DNA of 64,000 nt from assembly GCF_030272615.1 (NCBI RefSeq), contig NC_081413.1, positions 556,043,136-556,107,135 of the forward strand. Reading direction: 5' to 3'. A program made the translations under genes and the position numbers. Positions 23,381 through 35,173 of the stretch are shown piece after piece (position 1 is the stretch's first letter; each line of letters begins with the position of its first letter). The notes below the pieces were generated by a model. The model worked only from the letters and a program-made list of their open reading frames with translations. It was not told the DNA's origin and ran no database searches. The DNA comes from Cryptomeria japonica. Lineage: Eukaryota > Streptophyta > Pinopsida > Cupressales > Cupressaceae.

Positions 23381-24079
23381 CTACAAAAAATTAATCACAT
23401 GACGATCATCGTTAAACACTTGCCAATGATTAGAGTTGTCAGGAACACTGGGTGGGAAAACTAACTCAACAACATAAGTTGATCCTAAAAAATCTTTGTG
23501 AGGAACCAAGGAAGTTGCAGATATGGCCAATGAATATGCCCTATCATTAAATTCATGAGAGACAATGGATATATCAAAAGCATCCAATGCTTCAATCAAA
23601 TCCCAAACTTGGTTATGATAATGTCGTAGCCTATCACTCCTGGTTTGATATATATTCCAGACCTGACACACAATTAACTCTGCATCTCCTTGAGCATGCA
23701 ATTTCTTAATTCCCTTCTTATGAGCAACATTCATTCCCAGAAGAAGTGATTCGTACTCAACAGTGTTATTTGTATTATCAAACTGCAATTTGAAAGAGAA
23801 AGGGAAAAGATTACCCTCAGGAGAAACCAAAATAATATCGGCTCCTTATCTGATAGAAGAACAGCTGTCGTCAAATTCTAGCATCCAAACATCATTTGGA
23901 TCACCCACGTTAGCAGTATCAAAATTAAGAGTCTCTTTCTGTGAAGACAAAGATCCCATAGACTCCACAACAATACATTCACCATCACTAGAAACCTCTT
24001 CATGGGAAAGGACACCTTCAATCTCAGGAACAATTTCAATCTCATCATCAGCATGCAAGAAATAGTCACCCATTCCCAA
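23381..24079 (-). pseudogene. Archaeal-type RNase H of element O, placed before RT
   Basis: The frame encodes WMLEFDDSCSS, a stop, GADIILVSPEG, NNTVEYESLLLGM (Glu) and LHAQGDAELIV (Asp). The last Asp position reads NDRAYSLAIS, where N..AD.LA is usual, so it appears mutated. This is the same domain as in H (VEYEAL, YGDSQL, GADAMA), but here it lies between protease and RT, whereas in H it lies between RNase H and integrase. The leading part (24079-23930) is an acidic linker rich in Glu, Asp and Ser. Confidence 0.78.
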
Positions 24080-24111
24080 TGATTCAAAAAGGATTTGAGC
24101 CCACTAATCAT

Positions 24112-24549
24112 CTAATTTAACAACTGTAAACTTTGATTCTTTCTCTGGATACAAGTTCTTAACATCTCCCTTGACAATATGCGTGCCTCAGTCATATCCA
24201 TGCTTAGCTCTTCTCCCACATCTCTACAAAATTTTCTTCCCAACAATAGGCCATAAGAAGTCGGCACATCTGCTACCAATACCATCATCTTAATCTTTTT
24301 TTGGGGGAATGTAGCAAATGCAAATTGGGCATCCTTGATTTGGCCTATTAGAGGAACTTGCTTATTGTCCATAGAGAAACATCTTCCAAATGTTTTGGTG
24401 AGTGTCAAACCAAGAGCATTAGCAACTTTTGCTGGCATGACATTATCAGATGCCCCAGAGTCGATCACATGATTACTAAGCTTAAAACCATTAATCAACA
24501 AAGAGATGTAAAATGACTCTACCTTTTCTGTAGGAGAAGGGGAAATCAC
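24112..24549 (-). pseudogene. Aspartic protease of element O
   Basis: Retropepsin with an intact active-site triplet in NHVIDSGASDNVMPAKVA (about residues 28-45) and the second conserved region YGLLLGRKFCRDVG. The 146-codon stretch is open, but it is out of frame with aRNH and RT downstream (frame change near 24080-24112) and separated from gag by a Ser/Pro-rich linker with stops. Confidence 0.85.
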
Positions 24550-24706
24550 TAAGTTATTCTAAAGTGAATCAGAATTGGGAACGTTCTTTGGGGTGATGTC
24601 TTTTTCTTTAACAAATTTGACCAAACGGTCAAATTGATCTAGGTTAGACCTCAAAAACTCTACCTCAGACCTTTGTATTTTGGTTTTCCTAGCATGATCT
24701 AGAATA

Positions 24707-26290
24707 TCAAATGACTGGAAAAAAATTCATCAAAGATGAATTTGAGTTCTCATTTTGAGAACTTAAAACATGAGGAACACTAGTCTTCGGTGCAGGTGCA
24801 GAAGAACTGATAGGTGCAGAAAAATTGACAACAATCGAAGAAGAACTTACACTTTTATCCTTTGCAACATCCTTCGAGACATAGTTATCTTTTGGGGGAT
24901 TTGGTATAGGAGCCCCACACTTGGCAATAGTAACTAGCAAACATTGAGAATCCTTGATTTGAATAGAATCATCATTTTTCACTTTGGCAGGTGGCTGAGC
25001 CACTTGTGCTTGTGAACGAGTGAACACTGCAAAGAAATCTCCTCTGTGTGTATCTGATATATCATCATCTTGATACTGCATAAACCTGATATTCGAGTCA
25101 CTAGCCAATTTTGCATCATCTTCTTGATGCACATTGACATATTCATCACTGAAAGGGGAAGATCATTTTGTTCAGCTTCATAATATCCTGTAGCTAAATT
25201 TTGGGGTGGTGCTTCCAACACAAGCCTTTCTGGAGTAGGAGGTAATTTGTTCTGATGATGCATGGTGTAATTGGAAGCATTATTTGGATAAGTCCTTCTC
25301 GGGACATCACGATAAGAAATATTTCCTTGTGAGGACATCTTCTTCTTAAGTGCTAACAACTCATTTGCTAGCTTCTATATCATGGGATCAGCAAAATTAG
25401 TTGAAGAGAAAGATGCATCAACAACTTGGTTACTCCTCACCTTGTTAGGATCTTTACTTATCTTACCCACAAGGATAAGATCATCTTCAACCGATATAGC
25501 CATTTGTTGAGCAGTGGCCAAATCTATAGGATTGTTCCTTCTCAAAAGAAAACTCACCTCTGGCAGTTGAGCGTTGATGAAAAAGCATTTCAGATTTCCA
25601 GCAATGGGTTGTGAAGCAACCGGGATACAGTTATGAAGCTTATCGATCTTTGCTACAAACTCACACATGGGTTCTTGAGGATCTTTCTTCAACTGAGTCA
25701 ATTGTGCCAATAAAGCATGATCATCTTCGGTGGACTTGAACCTCACCTCAAATAATGTTCTAAGAGTTACCCAACTTGTTATACAAGCATTGGGAAGATG
25801 ATAGAACCAATCAGCAATAGCTCCATGCAAAGTCTCGATGAACAATCTCATAGATACATCTTCATGCTCGACTCCCAAAACTCCACATGCAATATAAAAG
25901 GCAGCAATGTGTTCATCTGGATGTTGAGATCCATCTCCCAAAAACTTGGGCAATTTTTTCCACGTGCCTTTAGGAAGTTCATGTAGAGGCGTGGTCAGGC
26001 TTAAAGGACCAAAAGCAGTGCCCCAAGGACTATCAGTGCCCATCCTTAATGGATTATACGGTGGTATTACAAAATTATTTCCAAGTGGAATTACTAAAAC
26101 TTGCAAACTTGACTCCTCGCTTGGTACAGGAGATCGTCGTGCAGATGGAGGGAAACTTCGTGTCTGCTACAAAGGAGAAAGTGTCTATGGAGGTGTCACA
26201 AAGGGAAAATTTAATTGTTGCAATAACTCAAATGTAGGATCAACAACTCCTGCTAATCGCTGCCCACGAGTGTAACTTCGATCAGCTAGA
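24707..26290 (-). pseudogene. Gag of element O
   Basis: Capsid-type region: WKKLPKFLGDGSQHPDEHIA, ACGVLGVEHEDVSMRLFIETL, GAIADWFYHLPNACITSW, LRTLFEVRFKS and CEFVAKIDKLHNCIP (about 26000-25600), followed by AQMAISVEDD-type helix and a frameshift near 25100. The open part begins at 26106, but the frame can be followed back to about 26290 (TRGQRLAGVVDPTFELLQQL) through stops. The linker to protease (25132-24707) is Ser/Ala/Pro-rich. No zinc knuckle seen. Confidence 0.75.
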
Positions 26291-26370
26291 TTAGAATATA
26301 GAGATAAGCAACAATATATAAATTACAATGAAAGCGCACTGCAACCCAAAAGACAAACTAGTTGCACGTC

Positions 26371-26390
26371 GCTCCCTAGTAGAGTCACCA
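26371..26390 (-). other. Primer binding site of O (tRNA-Arg type)
   Basis: On the minus strand the bases are TGGTGACTCTACTAGGGAGC, matching TGGCGACTCCGCTGGGGA-type sites of Ogre elements apart from transitions. It lies about 10 bases past the proposed right LTR edge at 26400 (TGGGTC on the plus strand), which fixes element orientation. Confidence 0.75.
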
Positions 26391-27857
26391 AAAAATTCTT
26401 GGGTCAATAGTTTGTCACCAATGTATCAATGACAAAATATGCAATTCACACATAGCTATGTTGAGAAGTTAATCTCTCCTCTCATCAAGGGGAGGTTCCC
26501 TTTGAAATTTCTTCTCTAATTGACAAGAAATCAAAATATATGAGTTGATGTTGGGCATATAACTCTCTTTTTTCATAGTTTATGTGTTCTCCCTCTACCT
26601 TGTTACAATTTCTCTATCTCTTCAGATACTTAAAGAAAAGAACAATGGGTCTAACAATCTACGCTAAAACTTACTATCAAGTAGCACAAAGTCTCCCTTG
26701 AAGGTAATACTACTTCAAACTGATTATTACAAATAATTAGAAATTTAACTCACAGCTCAAAGTCTTCAAGTATGAATTCCTAATCCTTCAAACTACAAGT
26801 AACGACAGCAATACAAAGTTTACCACTAATTACTCAATTACCAAAAGATTTCCCAAATATGCTAGAAGCACACAGTCTACCCACACAATTCAAGAGCTCT
26901 CTAACTCACATAACAATCTCTCCAATATCAAAGAAGTAAATAACATATGTAAGCAATGGACATAAGAACATTAACTCACATAAACACTTTTCTTGATACA
27001 ACACAAAGTTTGAGATCAACAAAATGCTTTCTTTATTTGCTTGATAAAATTCTCACTACAAAAGCACAAAGTCTTCTTCTGTAGAGTTTTGCTTAGCATG
27101 AAAAAGATAAAAATATTTACAAATGAGGTCCTCCTTAAATAGGAAAATAATGAAGAAAAATGTGGGCACAGTTGACTAATTCAACTGCACAGTCCCACTT
27201 TACTACAACTATAGCATAAAGAAAATGTGCAGTTGCATGAAAACTGATAGCATCTATTGATGCAACTGCATAGAAAGAAAGTGTCAAAAGGGGACACTTC
27301 ATTCATCTTTCTCCTCCTCATTGGATTTTCAAAATTTTTTGAATGTAGCCAGGATAACTTTCATCTCTGCTTCATTCGGCATTGGAGTAGAACTTGTGAT
27401 CACTTAGACGCAGGAAATTGCATCTTCAATTTTTACCTATTTCTTTTTCGCGTCCTTCAACATGGATGCAAGAACTTCGAAACTAACCTAGATTTCCAAT
27501 AGTTTATCAAATGTATCAAGCGAGAAATCTTGTCCCATGTAGTGATCTATCAAAGTAAGGAATTCATGTGTGATAGTTTCAATAGTGACGAGATTCTGAT
27601 CGCCATCATATAAATAGCAAGGAAGATCATCAACTTTGGTAAAAATGAGGTTGATCTCATCATCACCCTCTTTCTTCTCTTGATCCAGTTCTGAAATCAT
27701 CAACCTTATTGTCTCTTGCTTATGAGAAAATAAGGACAAAATCTGGATGTACTTTTCCCTTGTAGGAATTACCTGATTTTCAATGAGGACATCTATTTTG
27801 AAGTCCTCTATTTTACTCCATAAGGTAGTACTTTTCCCAACTTCCTCAATTTCCTAT

Positions 27858-29118
27858 TGTAAAGCGAAAAATCACGATCGAACCCTAAGTGTTCACCCCA
27901 CCACTCCAAGGAGAGAGAAAGGAGGTCACTAGGGTTGACGGTTTTCACTTAGGGGAGACTTTACATTCAAAAGAGGGGTTGAAACCCACAAGATCCAATC
28001 CCACACAATGCAAGATTGGATTCTAAATGAGTTTCAAGGGTTGTGACAGCAAGGCTACCCTCTTTTGTAAAGAACGTAGATAGAAGGATTGAGCTAGGAA
28101 TGCATGTAAAGTGAGAAAGATTCACTTATAAACAGAGATAGGAATATAGGATGAGGTTGCTGACCTGGAATTAGTAGTAAAATGTCGAGACGATGCTGTC
28201 CTACAAATTTGAGCGAAAGTTGATGGGACGATGGCGCCCGACGTGCACATGGTCCTCCAAAAAATCCACGAAACGAAGGGGGATCTATTCGTCTCTGCAC
28301 AAGGATTCCAGATCTTCAATTACAGCCGCGTACCTACAACCTACACACAAAAAAGAGAGGGTGATTGGGGGGTTAGGGATTAGGGGTTTGCCCTTAGGTC
28401 AAACCCCGGTTTTGGAATTAACCAAGAAATGAGAATGCTGTAAATGTAAATGATTGTAATGTAAACAAGTACTGATACCTTGTTGTAAGAATGTTTGTAT
28501 TCTTACATGCGAAGGTGTAAATGTTGTTGTATGTTGTAAGTTGTAAGTGATCTCCTCTTCAATGGTTGAATCCTTGTCTTAAATGCAACACTTAGCCTTG
28601 AATGGAGACTTAGAATGCTCAATTGCTTGAAGGAATGCTTGAATGCTTGAATGCTTGAATGTTTGAGTGTTTTAATATTGCTTCCGAGTCTTGCACACAT
28701 ATGTCCTTCCTTCTCCAAAATGGGAGAGGAAATGTAGTTTATATACTTGCTGATAGACTGATTTTTCCGACCTTAGGCCGACCAGGAAACATTATTTCTC
28801 GAATTGCAAACATAAAGACCCCAAGCCCAAAAGAGACCAGGCCCAAAATAGGGCCAGGGACCAGGGCGCTGGGCGCCATGGTCCTGGGGGACCAAGGCAC
28901 TGGGCACCCTAGTCTTGAAGGACCAGGGTGCTGGGCACCATGGTCCCACCTCCCAGGATAGTAGGGTGCAAGGAGGGATCATGCTAAGGTGCAAAAAAAT
29001 GTAGTTTTTGGTGTCATGAACAAATTTTGGGGTCTCCATTCAGGTTCAGTGTTGCGTCGCCATCGTGAAGACCCAAATGCAGTCAAAATTGTAAGTGTCA
29101 CAATTTTAGGACGTTACA
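27858..29118 (-). mobile_element. Solo LTR S1 (same family as LTR of element T)
   Basis: 1,261 bp, TGTAAAGCG...GACGTTACA, flanked by CCTAT at 27853-27857 and 29119-29123. The uninterrupted left LTR has TTTCCTGTGATAATG at this place. It matches 60304-61282 (start TGTAAAGCGG, middle AAAGAGGGGTTGAAACCC, end) but has an extra segment of about 300 bp near 28100-28400. Orientation is taken from element T. Confidence 0.85.
28850..28965. repeat. GC-rich minisatellite in S1
   Basis: Three to four imperfect tandem copies of a ~33-bp unit containing GGACCAGGGCGCTGGGCGCC and a TGGTCC end. It is strikingly GC-rich against the AT-rich surroundings and is also present in the LTR of T (61025-61115). The core GGCGCC..GGCGCC-like pieces are partly self-complementary. 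Confidence 0.7.
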
Positions 29119-32100
29119 CCTATGATAATGAAGTCTTGAGTCCTTGCATCTGACTCTAGATTACTTCAAAATCTAACAATAGTCCAACTATGGAACTCAG
29201 CAGATGAGAGCCTTCTGATCTTAACCGTGAAATCCACTCATCCATCACTCGGCCTTTAGCTCCTACCTGTTCAATCTTCTTTAGAGCTTCGGTGTCCATT
29301 GAGGATCCTATGGGCTCGAATTCTTGAGAAGATTGTGTAACTTTGAGAAGAACATTGGTCAGCTGCTCACACTTTTGCTTCAATTCATGCTTTTCATCCC
29401 TCTCCCGATCAAATCTTCTCAACAAAGAATCAAAAGTTGTTTGAGAGTCCAATTTGACACTCTCATGTGTTTCCACCCCAAGTTTGATGACTTGCATGGT
29501 ATAATCTTCAGGCTGTATGTTGCTTTTATCTTTTTCTGATGATGGCACCATGACCTCAGCATACTTTCTCTTAGAAGTTAGGTCCACCAATACTCGAGAT
29601 ACGGTCTTTGGCTTTGGAGAAACCAACTTCTCAAAATCAAACTCATCGGGAGAGATCACCTGTTTTTTTCTCTTAGTGGCCACCACTTCCATCCAACGTG
29701 GTAATTTTGGATTGGTCGATGGAGTAGTAGCTCCTTGTTGATTTTCCATTAAAGTCTCATGAGTAGGCTGACTGGAGCTTGGAGCTGCTATGACTGTTGT
29801 CAATGGCACCAATGTAGAAGTATCTAGTGGCACATTCGTTGATATTGTAACATTGGTTGTTGCTGACACCTCTTCAATTACAGATGGGAGATTTGAAGGC
29901 GCTGTGGGTGCAACTTCAGTACTTACCAATGGTGGAATTTCTATTGTGATTGTAGTAACAGGTAAGTTGACTGAAGCCTCTTTTGCAAATACCTCTTCCA
30001 AGGCTTCATTAAAATCCATCATTGTAGATTCAATGGTAGATGAGGGAATATCATCTAGAGTGGAGAAGTTGGTTAGAGTGAAAAACTATTGAGTGCCATC
30101 TCACTGAGCCATGCCCATACTTAGATCTCCATCTTGAAAATCTCCATCCTCTTCATCAGAGTCAGATTCAACAGAGTGGATGACTACCTGTGAAGTGGTC
30201 GAGGCATCAACTCCTACTAGATGTGATACTTCTTTAGCCTGTACTTCCTCTTGTCGAGGAATTTCACCTTCTTCAACTTCCTTTCCTTTTTCAACTTCAC
30301 TGGCAGGCGGCCGTTCTAGCTCTTTTGCCACTGCTTCCTATATTACGAATGATGATTCACCCTTTTTGGACCCTTTAACTTTAAATTTGATTTGAGGTCC
30401 TTTACCCTTTGATTATACCACAGGAGTTAAGGATAGTGCTTGCGGGTCTGCCCTACTCTTTGTTCTTGTTTCAGTTGTAGCTATCTTTCCAACTGGGCCA
30501 TCACTGTTATCATCATCTCCTGAACTAGCAGGAGGCTGCTTCATCCTAAGATTATTCTTTATCAACCATTCATTGGTGTTTACCAGGATGGGAGCAATCC
30601 TTTGAGTGATCGATTTGCTTTCTTTCTTTGACCATTGCACGGGAGGAACTGGAGAATCAACAATCTTTTTCTCATAATAGACGGGGTCTATTATGTCATC
30701 TATGTCTTCCATGGTCATTGGGATCTTGGCTAAATCCAAATTTTCAATTTGTTCCAAGGTAAGAAGATTGAAATCCATCCTTCTTATATCTTCCTCATTC
30801 TAACAATCTGCCCAAACATCTTCAAACCTATAGACATGGGTATAATTCCTCTTGAGTTTGCTCTTTATGCCACAAAAGTCAAAATTGTTTCATGCCTTGA
30901 ATCTTCACATGGTATTCCATTTCATTTCATCTTCCATGTTTTTGGCCTTGTTGTTGGTTAGCACTGAGTACCTACTGATTGACTCTGGGAACTTCAACCC
31001 AGTATTATGTGCTTGTGATTTTTTTTCATGCACATACATTAGTTGTCTACATAACTCCATGAGAATGATCTTGTCTAAAGGGAATCTTGGTAGAATAAAA
31101 GGCTCACCTGAGAAACATCCAATTTGGATGTAAGTGAAAGTAGGAAATTGAAGGAAAACACGCCCAAAATGAGATACCCTGTTATAGGCAGCCTCTGATA
31201 ACCTCCGCTTCTGCAGACCCTTATCAAACATGCACTTCCATACAACGAAGAAGGCATCATTAACTCTTCGGAAATGAGTACCTTGATTCTTGATGGTAAG
31301 CTGCTCATAATACTCCCAAACAGACACCAATCTTCTATCACCCTTGGTAGATAGACCTGGATATTGCCTCATAGAGGCAGCTGCATAAATCAGGTATGAA
31401 GTCATGTAGAATTTTAGTGTTACTTTGACCTCTTTCAATTGAGCACAGAGCGCATCACTGATCTATTTGCCCCAATCAATTCTTGCAGCCCCTTTCCTGA
31501 TTATATTCATATAGTAACACATCTAGGTTTGGAAGTAATGAGAATCTTTTAACCCCTTTACTCTAGACAACATGGTAACCATGTCGTTGTATTCCTCATT
31601 GAAGTCACTCCTATGGAAGGACTTGGGCCATCGTGAGGTAGTAGAATGTCTAGAAGCAAAAAGGTACATAGTATTGACCACTTTCTTGCACTTAACTTCA
31701 TTTTTCTCGTAGTACTCTTAAGAACTCTCTTGAGATATAATAGCTACCTCTTCAACCGGAGAGCCTCTGAAAACACTATTGATAAATACAATATCCAGAG
31801 TCATAATGAAATTCTGATCTACATCTTTCACCTATCTTGTTTTTGGATCAAAGTGATCCGCTACTGCAAGCACAAATTCTGGATCATGAGCTAGAACTAG
31901 GAAGGATGCATATTTATGCAACTCAGACTTGATCATATTGGTTAGGCGAGCAGGAGCCTTCTCAACTCGGTCAATGAATTCTTGCATACTGACATGTCCG
32001 ATCTCAGTATCTCTAATTTCCTTGACATTTGAGTCCACTGAACTCTCTGGGTACATCTTCAAGTACTTATCATACTTGTACTTCATTTTTTTTGTTGATG

Positions 32101-32298
32101 TTTTACCTGGGGAAAATTCCAATTAACTTGTGGAAGGCTCGGATTTATCTTGAGGGAGCTTTGACATTCATGATGACTACATTCAACACTGAGGATTAGC
32201 GCTTTTGATATTTATCATCATCATAAAAAAATCAGTTTTCTTCAATCGGATCGAAAAATGGGACTCAAAATAGACTTAGGAGTAAGACTGCCAAAACA

Positions 32299-32472
32299 GC
32301 AGGTCGGGGAAAAAAGTCTGACATGCTCTTTTTAGAAAACAAAATTCACACATCGGACTTTAAAGTCTGATGTGCAGGGGTAAACATCTTGATTAGCACA
32401 TTGGACTTTAAAGTCTGATGTGCAAACTTGGGGTAAGCTATCAACACATCAGACTTTAAAGTTCAATGTGCA
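32299..32472. repeat. Palindrome array, right O LTR, part 1
   Basis: Units at about 32299, 32347, 32396 and 32443, the counterparts of the first four in the left LTR, with the same ~48-bp spacing. Several right arms read CTGATG or TCAATG instead of CCGATG, as cytosine deamination at CpG would give. The array is cut by S2 at 32496. Confidence 0.8.
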
Positions 32473-32495
32473 AATCCGGGATGAGTTGTCAACAC

Positions 32496-33390
32496 TGTTG
32501 AGAAAAATGGTGTCTCAACCTTGCATTTATGTGAGGTTACTATTTATAGTAAGTTTTCTTTTGAGCAGGAAATGGTGCGAAACTCTCCCTGAAGCTTCTG
32601 GTTGGCTAGATAAGCATTCCGGTAAAGTTTCGTCGCAAGGTCACAGCTAGTTTTGAAGATATTAAAGTTTTCGTCTTGGAGGGGTGCAATAAAATGTTTA
32701 AACTTAATTTTGGGGACTTTAGAGGCTCTGAAATGCCCTAAAAAGTGGCCATAACTGGCGAAGTGAGTTACGAGGTGATAGAGCACTTCGCGATCTTTCC
32801 GGCGCTTCAAACGGTTCGTCAATCGGACACCCGGTTCTCAAGTTATGGCCTCCGGAAGTTTGTACTCCTGAAATAGGAAAAATAATTTGTATCGGATACA
32901 TAAATGAGCTGTAAAAAGGGAGCGACACGTGTTGATGTGTGCTTTAACATGTCATAGGGCATCTAGAAGGGAGATAAGGTCGGCTACACCTTATTGGGTG
33001 GTTTTAGCCCATGGTTTTGTAATACCGTTTGACGGTTTCTTGTATTGTATCTCCTATTTATGAGGTGTGTGAGATAGAGGTTGTGTGTAAGAGTCTTATG
33101 GCTATTGAGTTGCCTCTGAATCTCTGATTAGTGGTACTCCTGTGAAGAGCTTTCTCTGCAAGTATGTTGTAATCTGTTTTTGATTGCTGAATAAAATATT
33201 GAGCTGCTTTTGGAGGGTGGGGTTTTTCTCCCGAAAGGGTTTTCCCCACGTAAATCACTATGTTGTGGTATGATTGCTATTATATCTATTTCTATTTTCT
33301 GTAACTGTTGTAATGATCTAAAAAAGTTTTGCATTACCCTCCTCTCAAGGTTAGTGTAGGAATTTGTTTCCGTGACTTAACTTCCTTACA
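32496..33390 (+). mobile_element. Solo LTR S2 (copia-like)
   Basis: 895 bp, TGTTGAGAAA...CTTCCTTACA, flanked by AACAC at 32491-32495 and 33391-33395. The left LTR has a single AACAC here (19344-19348). It contains TTTCTCCCGAAAGGG and TTTTCCCCACGTAAAT near 33225-33256, a pattern common near the end of Ty1/copia LTRs. The target is the left edge of a palindrome unit. Confidence 0.85.
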
Positions 33391-33540
33391 AACACATCGT
33401 ACATTAAAGTCTGATGTGTTAATTTGGGGTAGATCAATGCAACATCAGACTTTAAAGTCCGATATGCAAGGGTAAAACCTTAGGCAAAACCAGCACATCA
33501 GACTTTAAAGTCCGATGTGATAGGGTAAAAACAATCAGTT
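33391..33540. repeat. Palindrome array, right O LTR, part 2
   Basis: Three units (about 33391, 33438 and 33491) between solo LTRs S2 and B, counterparts of the units at 19344, 19392 and 19445. Confidence 0.78.
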
Positions 33541-34646
33541 TGTTGGAATTTTAATGATGTTGTGATTGTCATTGATGGACACACACTTTCTTGATGTATG
33601 AGTTATGCTCAACCGGTATTTGTTCTAACCGGTATTATGTATCATAGTCTTTAGACTATCGGTGTTTTGCAGAAGATGTCTACCAGTCACAAATTGATTG
33701 AAGACCCAAGCGGTATGAAGACCCCAAGCGGTTTGAGGATCTCAAGCGGTATGAAGAAACAAAGTGGTAGTTAACATTTTTCCAGTCTTCATTTTGACAA
33801 TCGGTAATCGGTAAATTGTATGAACTGGTATTACTCTGTGATGAGTTACCAACTGGTATTTCTATGATGAGTTATCATCCACTGACACTTTGGCGGTGAT
33901 TATGTGTCGTGTTACCAAATGTGTCTAGATGCACTGAACCTAGGAACTTGTAGTTTAATCCTATTGGACTGACATGAAATCAGACTCCTTTATAAGGACA
34001 TCATGTCTAGGGTTTGTATATATGAGAGATATGTGTGTATGTGAGATAGATAAGGTTATGTGCAATCATTGAAGAGAAGATTAGGTATGTGTGAAGAAAC
34101 AGAGTGTTGAGATACAGAAGAATGAAGTAATGCTAAAGTGCATTAACAATGAGCTATCAAGGATCTAACCAAGCATACTGTGCTAGTATCTAGATCACCT
34201 ACTTGTTGATTACTCATATCTTCGACAAGTCTGAAACCCTTAGCCGGGCAGGCTTAGCAAAGCCTTTGTAAATCCTCTAACAAGGTGGTTCACAACTGTG
34301 GATCTAAAATCCTCTCACAAGGTAGTCTTTAACAGGACTTATCTCCTAATAGAGATCTAGATTCCTAACATGATCTGTTCTGGTGAAGAACATTGTATGA
34401 CCTTAACCGGTCTGGTTTCTATTTTGTAGATAGTTACTTGTGAGTTTCTGCTCACCGTGGTTTTCTCCTATTTGGGTTTCCATGTCAAACATCTTGTGGG
34501 TGAATGCTTTGTTTTCTATTTGGTTTGCATTTATCTTAATCAGTTTGTTAGTGAATCTGTTATACCGGTTAACTGCTAAACTATTTAAGAGTTCAAGTTC
34601 AGTATTTTTTGGTATACTAATTCACCCCCCCTCTTAGTATTCATCA
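33541..34646 (+). mobile_element. Solo LTR B (TGTTGG family)
   Basis: 1,106 bp, TGTTGGAATT...GTATTCATCA, flanked by CAGTT (33536-33540) and CGGTT (34647-34651). The empty site in the left LTR reads CGGTT (19488-19492), so the left flank has a single G-to-A change. It shares with A the AACCGGTAT words, the GTGGTTTTCTCC..TTGGGTTTCCA segment and the ATTCACCCCCC run near its end. Insertion point is at the left edge of the TTGACATGTC palindrome. Confidence 0.85.
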
Positions 34647-34872
34647 CGGTTGACATGTCATGTTTTAAAACCTGACATGTCAATCAAAACTTCACATCTC
34701 CACATATCAGGTTTTAAAGTTTGATATGCGGAGATAAATTATCTCGCATATCGGACTCTAAAACCCGATATGCGAAGATTCCTCCATCCAACTGCATACC
34801 TGACTTTAAAGTCTGATGTGCAGCTTGGAGAAGGATGACTTTGGAGGGCAATTAGACTTTAAAGTCCGATTG
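34647..34872. repeat. Palindrome array, right O LTR, part 3
   Basis: Units with arms TTGACATGTC, CATATC, GCATATC, GCATACC and AATTAGAC/GTCCGATT, in the same order as 19491-19717 of the left LTR. Confidence 0.78.
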
Positions 34873-35173
34873 TCCTCTCGACACAAGGCAAAACCCAAAG
34901 AAAACAAAACAAGGAAAAATGAATGGGAAGATTAAAAAAAAAAAGGAAAAGAAACCCGAAAAGAAAGAATAAAAACCCTACCTTCTCTGCAACAAGTGAT
35001 TTGGGGAAAAAATTGATGATGGCGCGATCCAATCTGAGTTGCGGCAAGAAAAAATGGAGGGTGTGCAGAGAAGAGGAAGACACAAGCAACAATGAAGAAA
35101 AGACACGTGAAAAGTGATTAAATAAACCTCTTATTTAACCATTAATGCTGCATTAATGACTAACACACAATGC

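Larger units (their letters stand above)
27299..32167 (-). pseudogene. LTR-borne ORF of element O, right copy (interrupted)
   Basis: Second copy of the ~1,200-codon frame. Here the start ATG is intact (32165-32167, MSKLPQDKSEPS). It is collinear with the left copy through KMKYKYDKYLKMYPESSVDS, FRRVNDAFFVVWKCMFDKG, SVLTNNKAKNMEDEM, MDFNLLTLEQIENLDLAKIP and MMDFNEALEEVFAKEAS. The stretch 30022-29156 is open for 288 codons. Solo LTR S1 (27858-29118 with its 5-bp duplication, 1,266 bp, a multiple of 3) interrupts it near the C-terminal third. Stops differ between the copies: for example MKQPP here is MK-stop-PP in the left copy, a CAG-to-TAG change. Confidence 0.6.
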
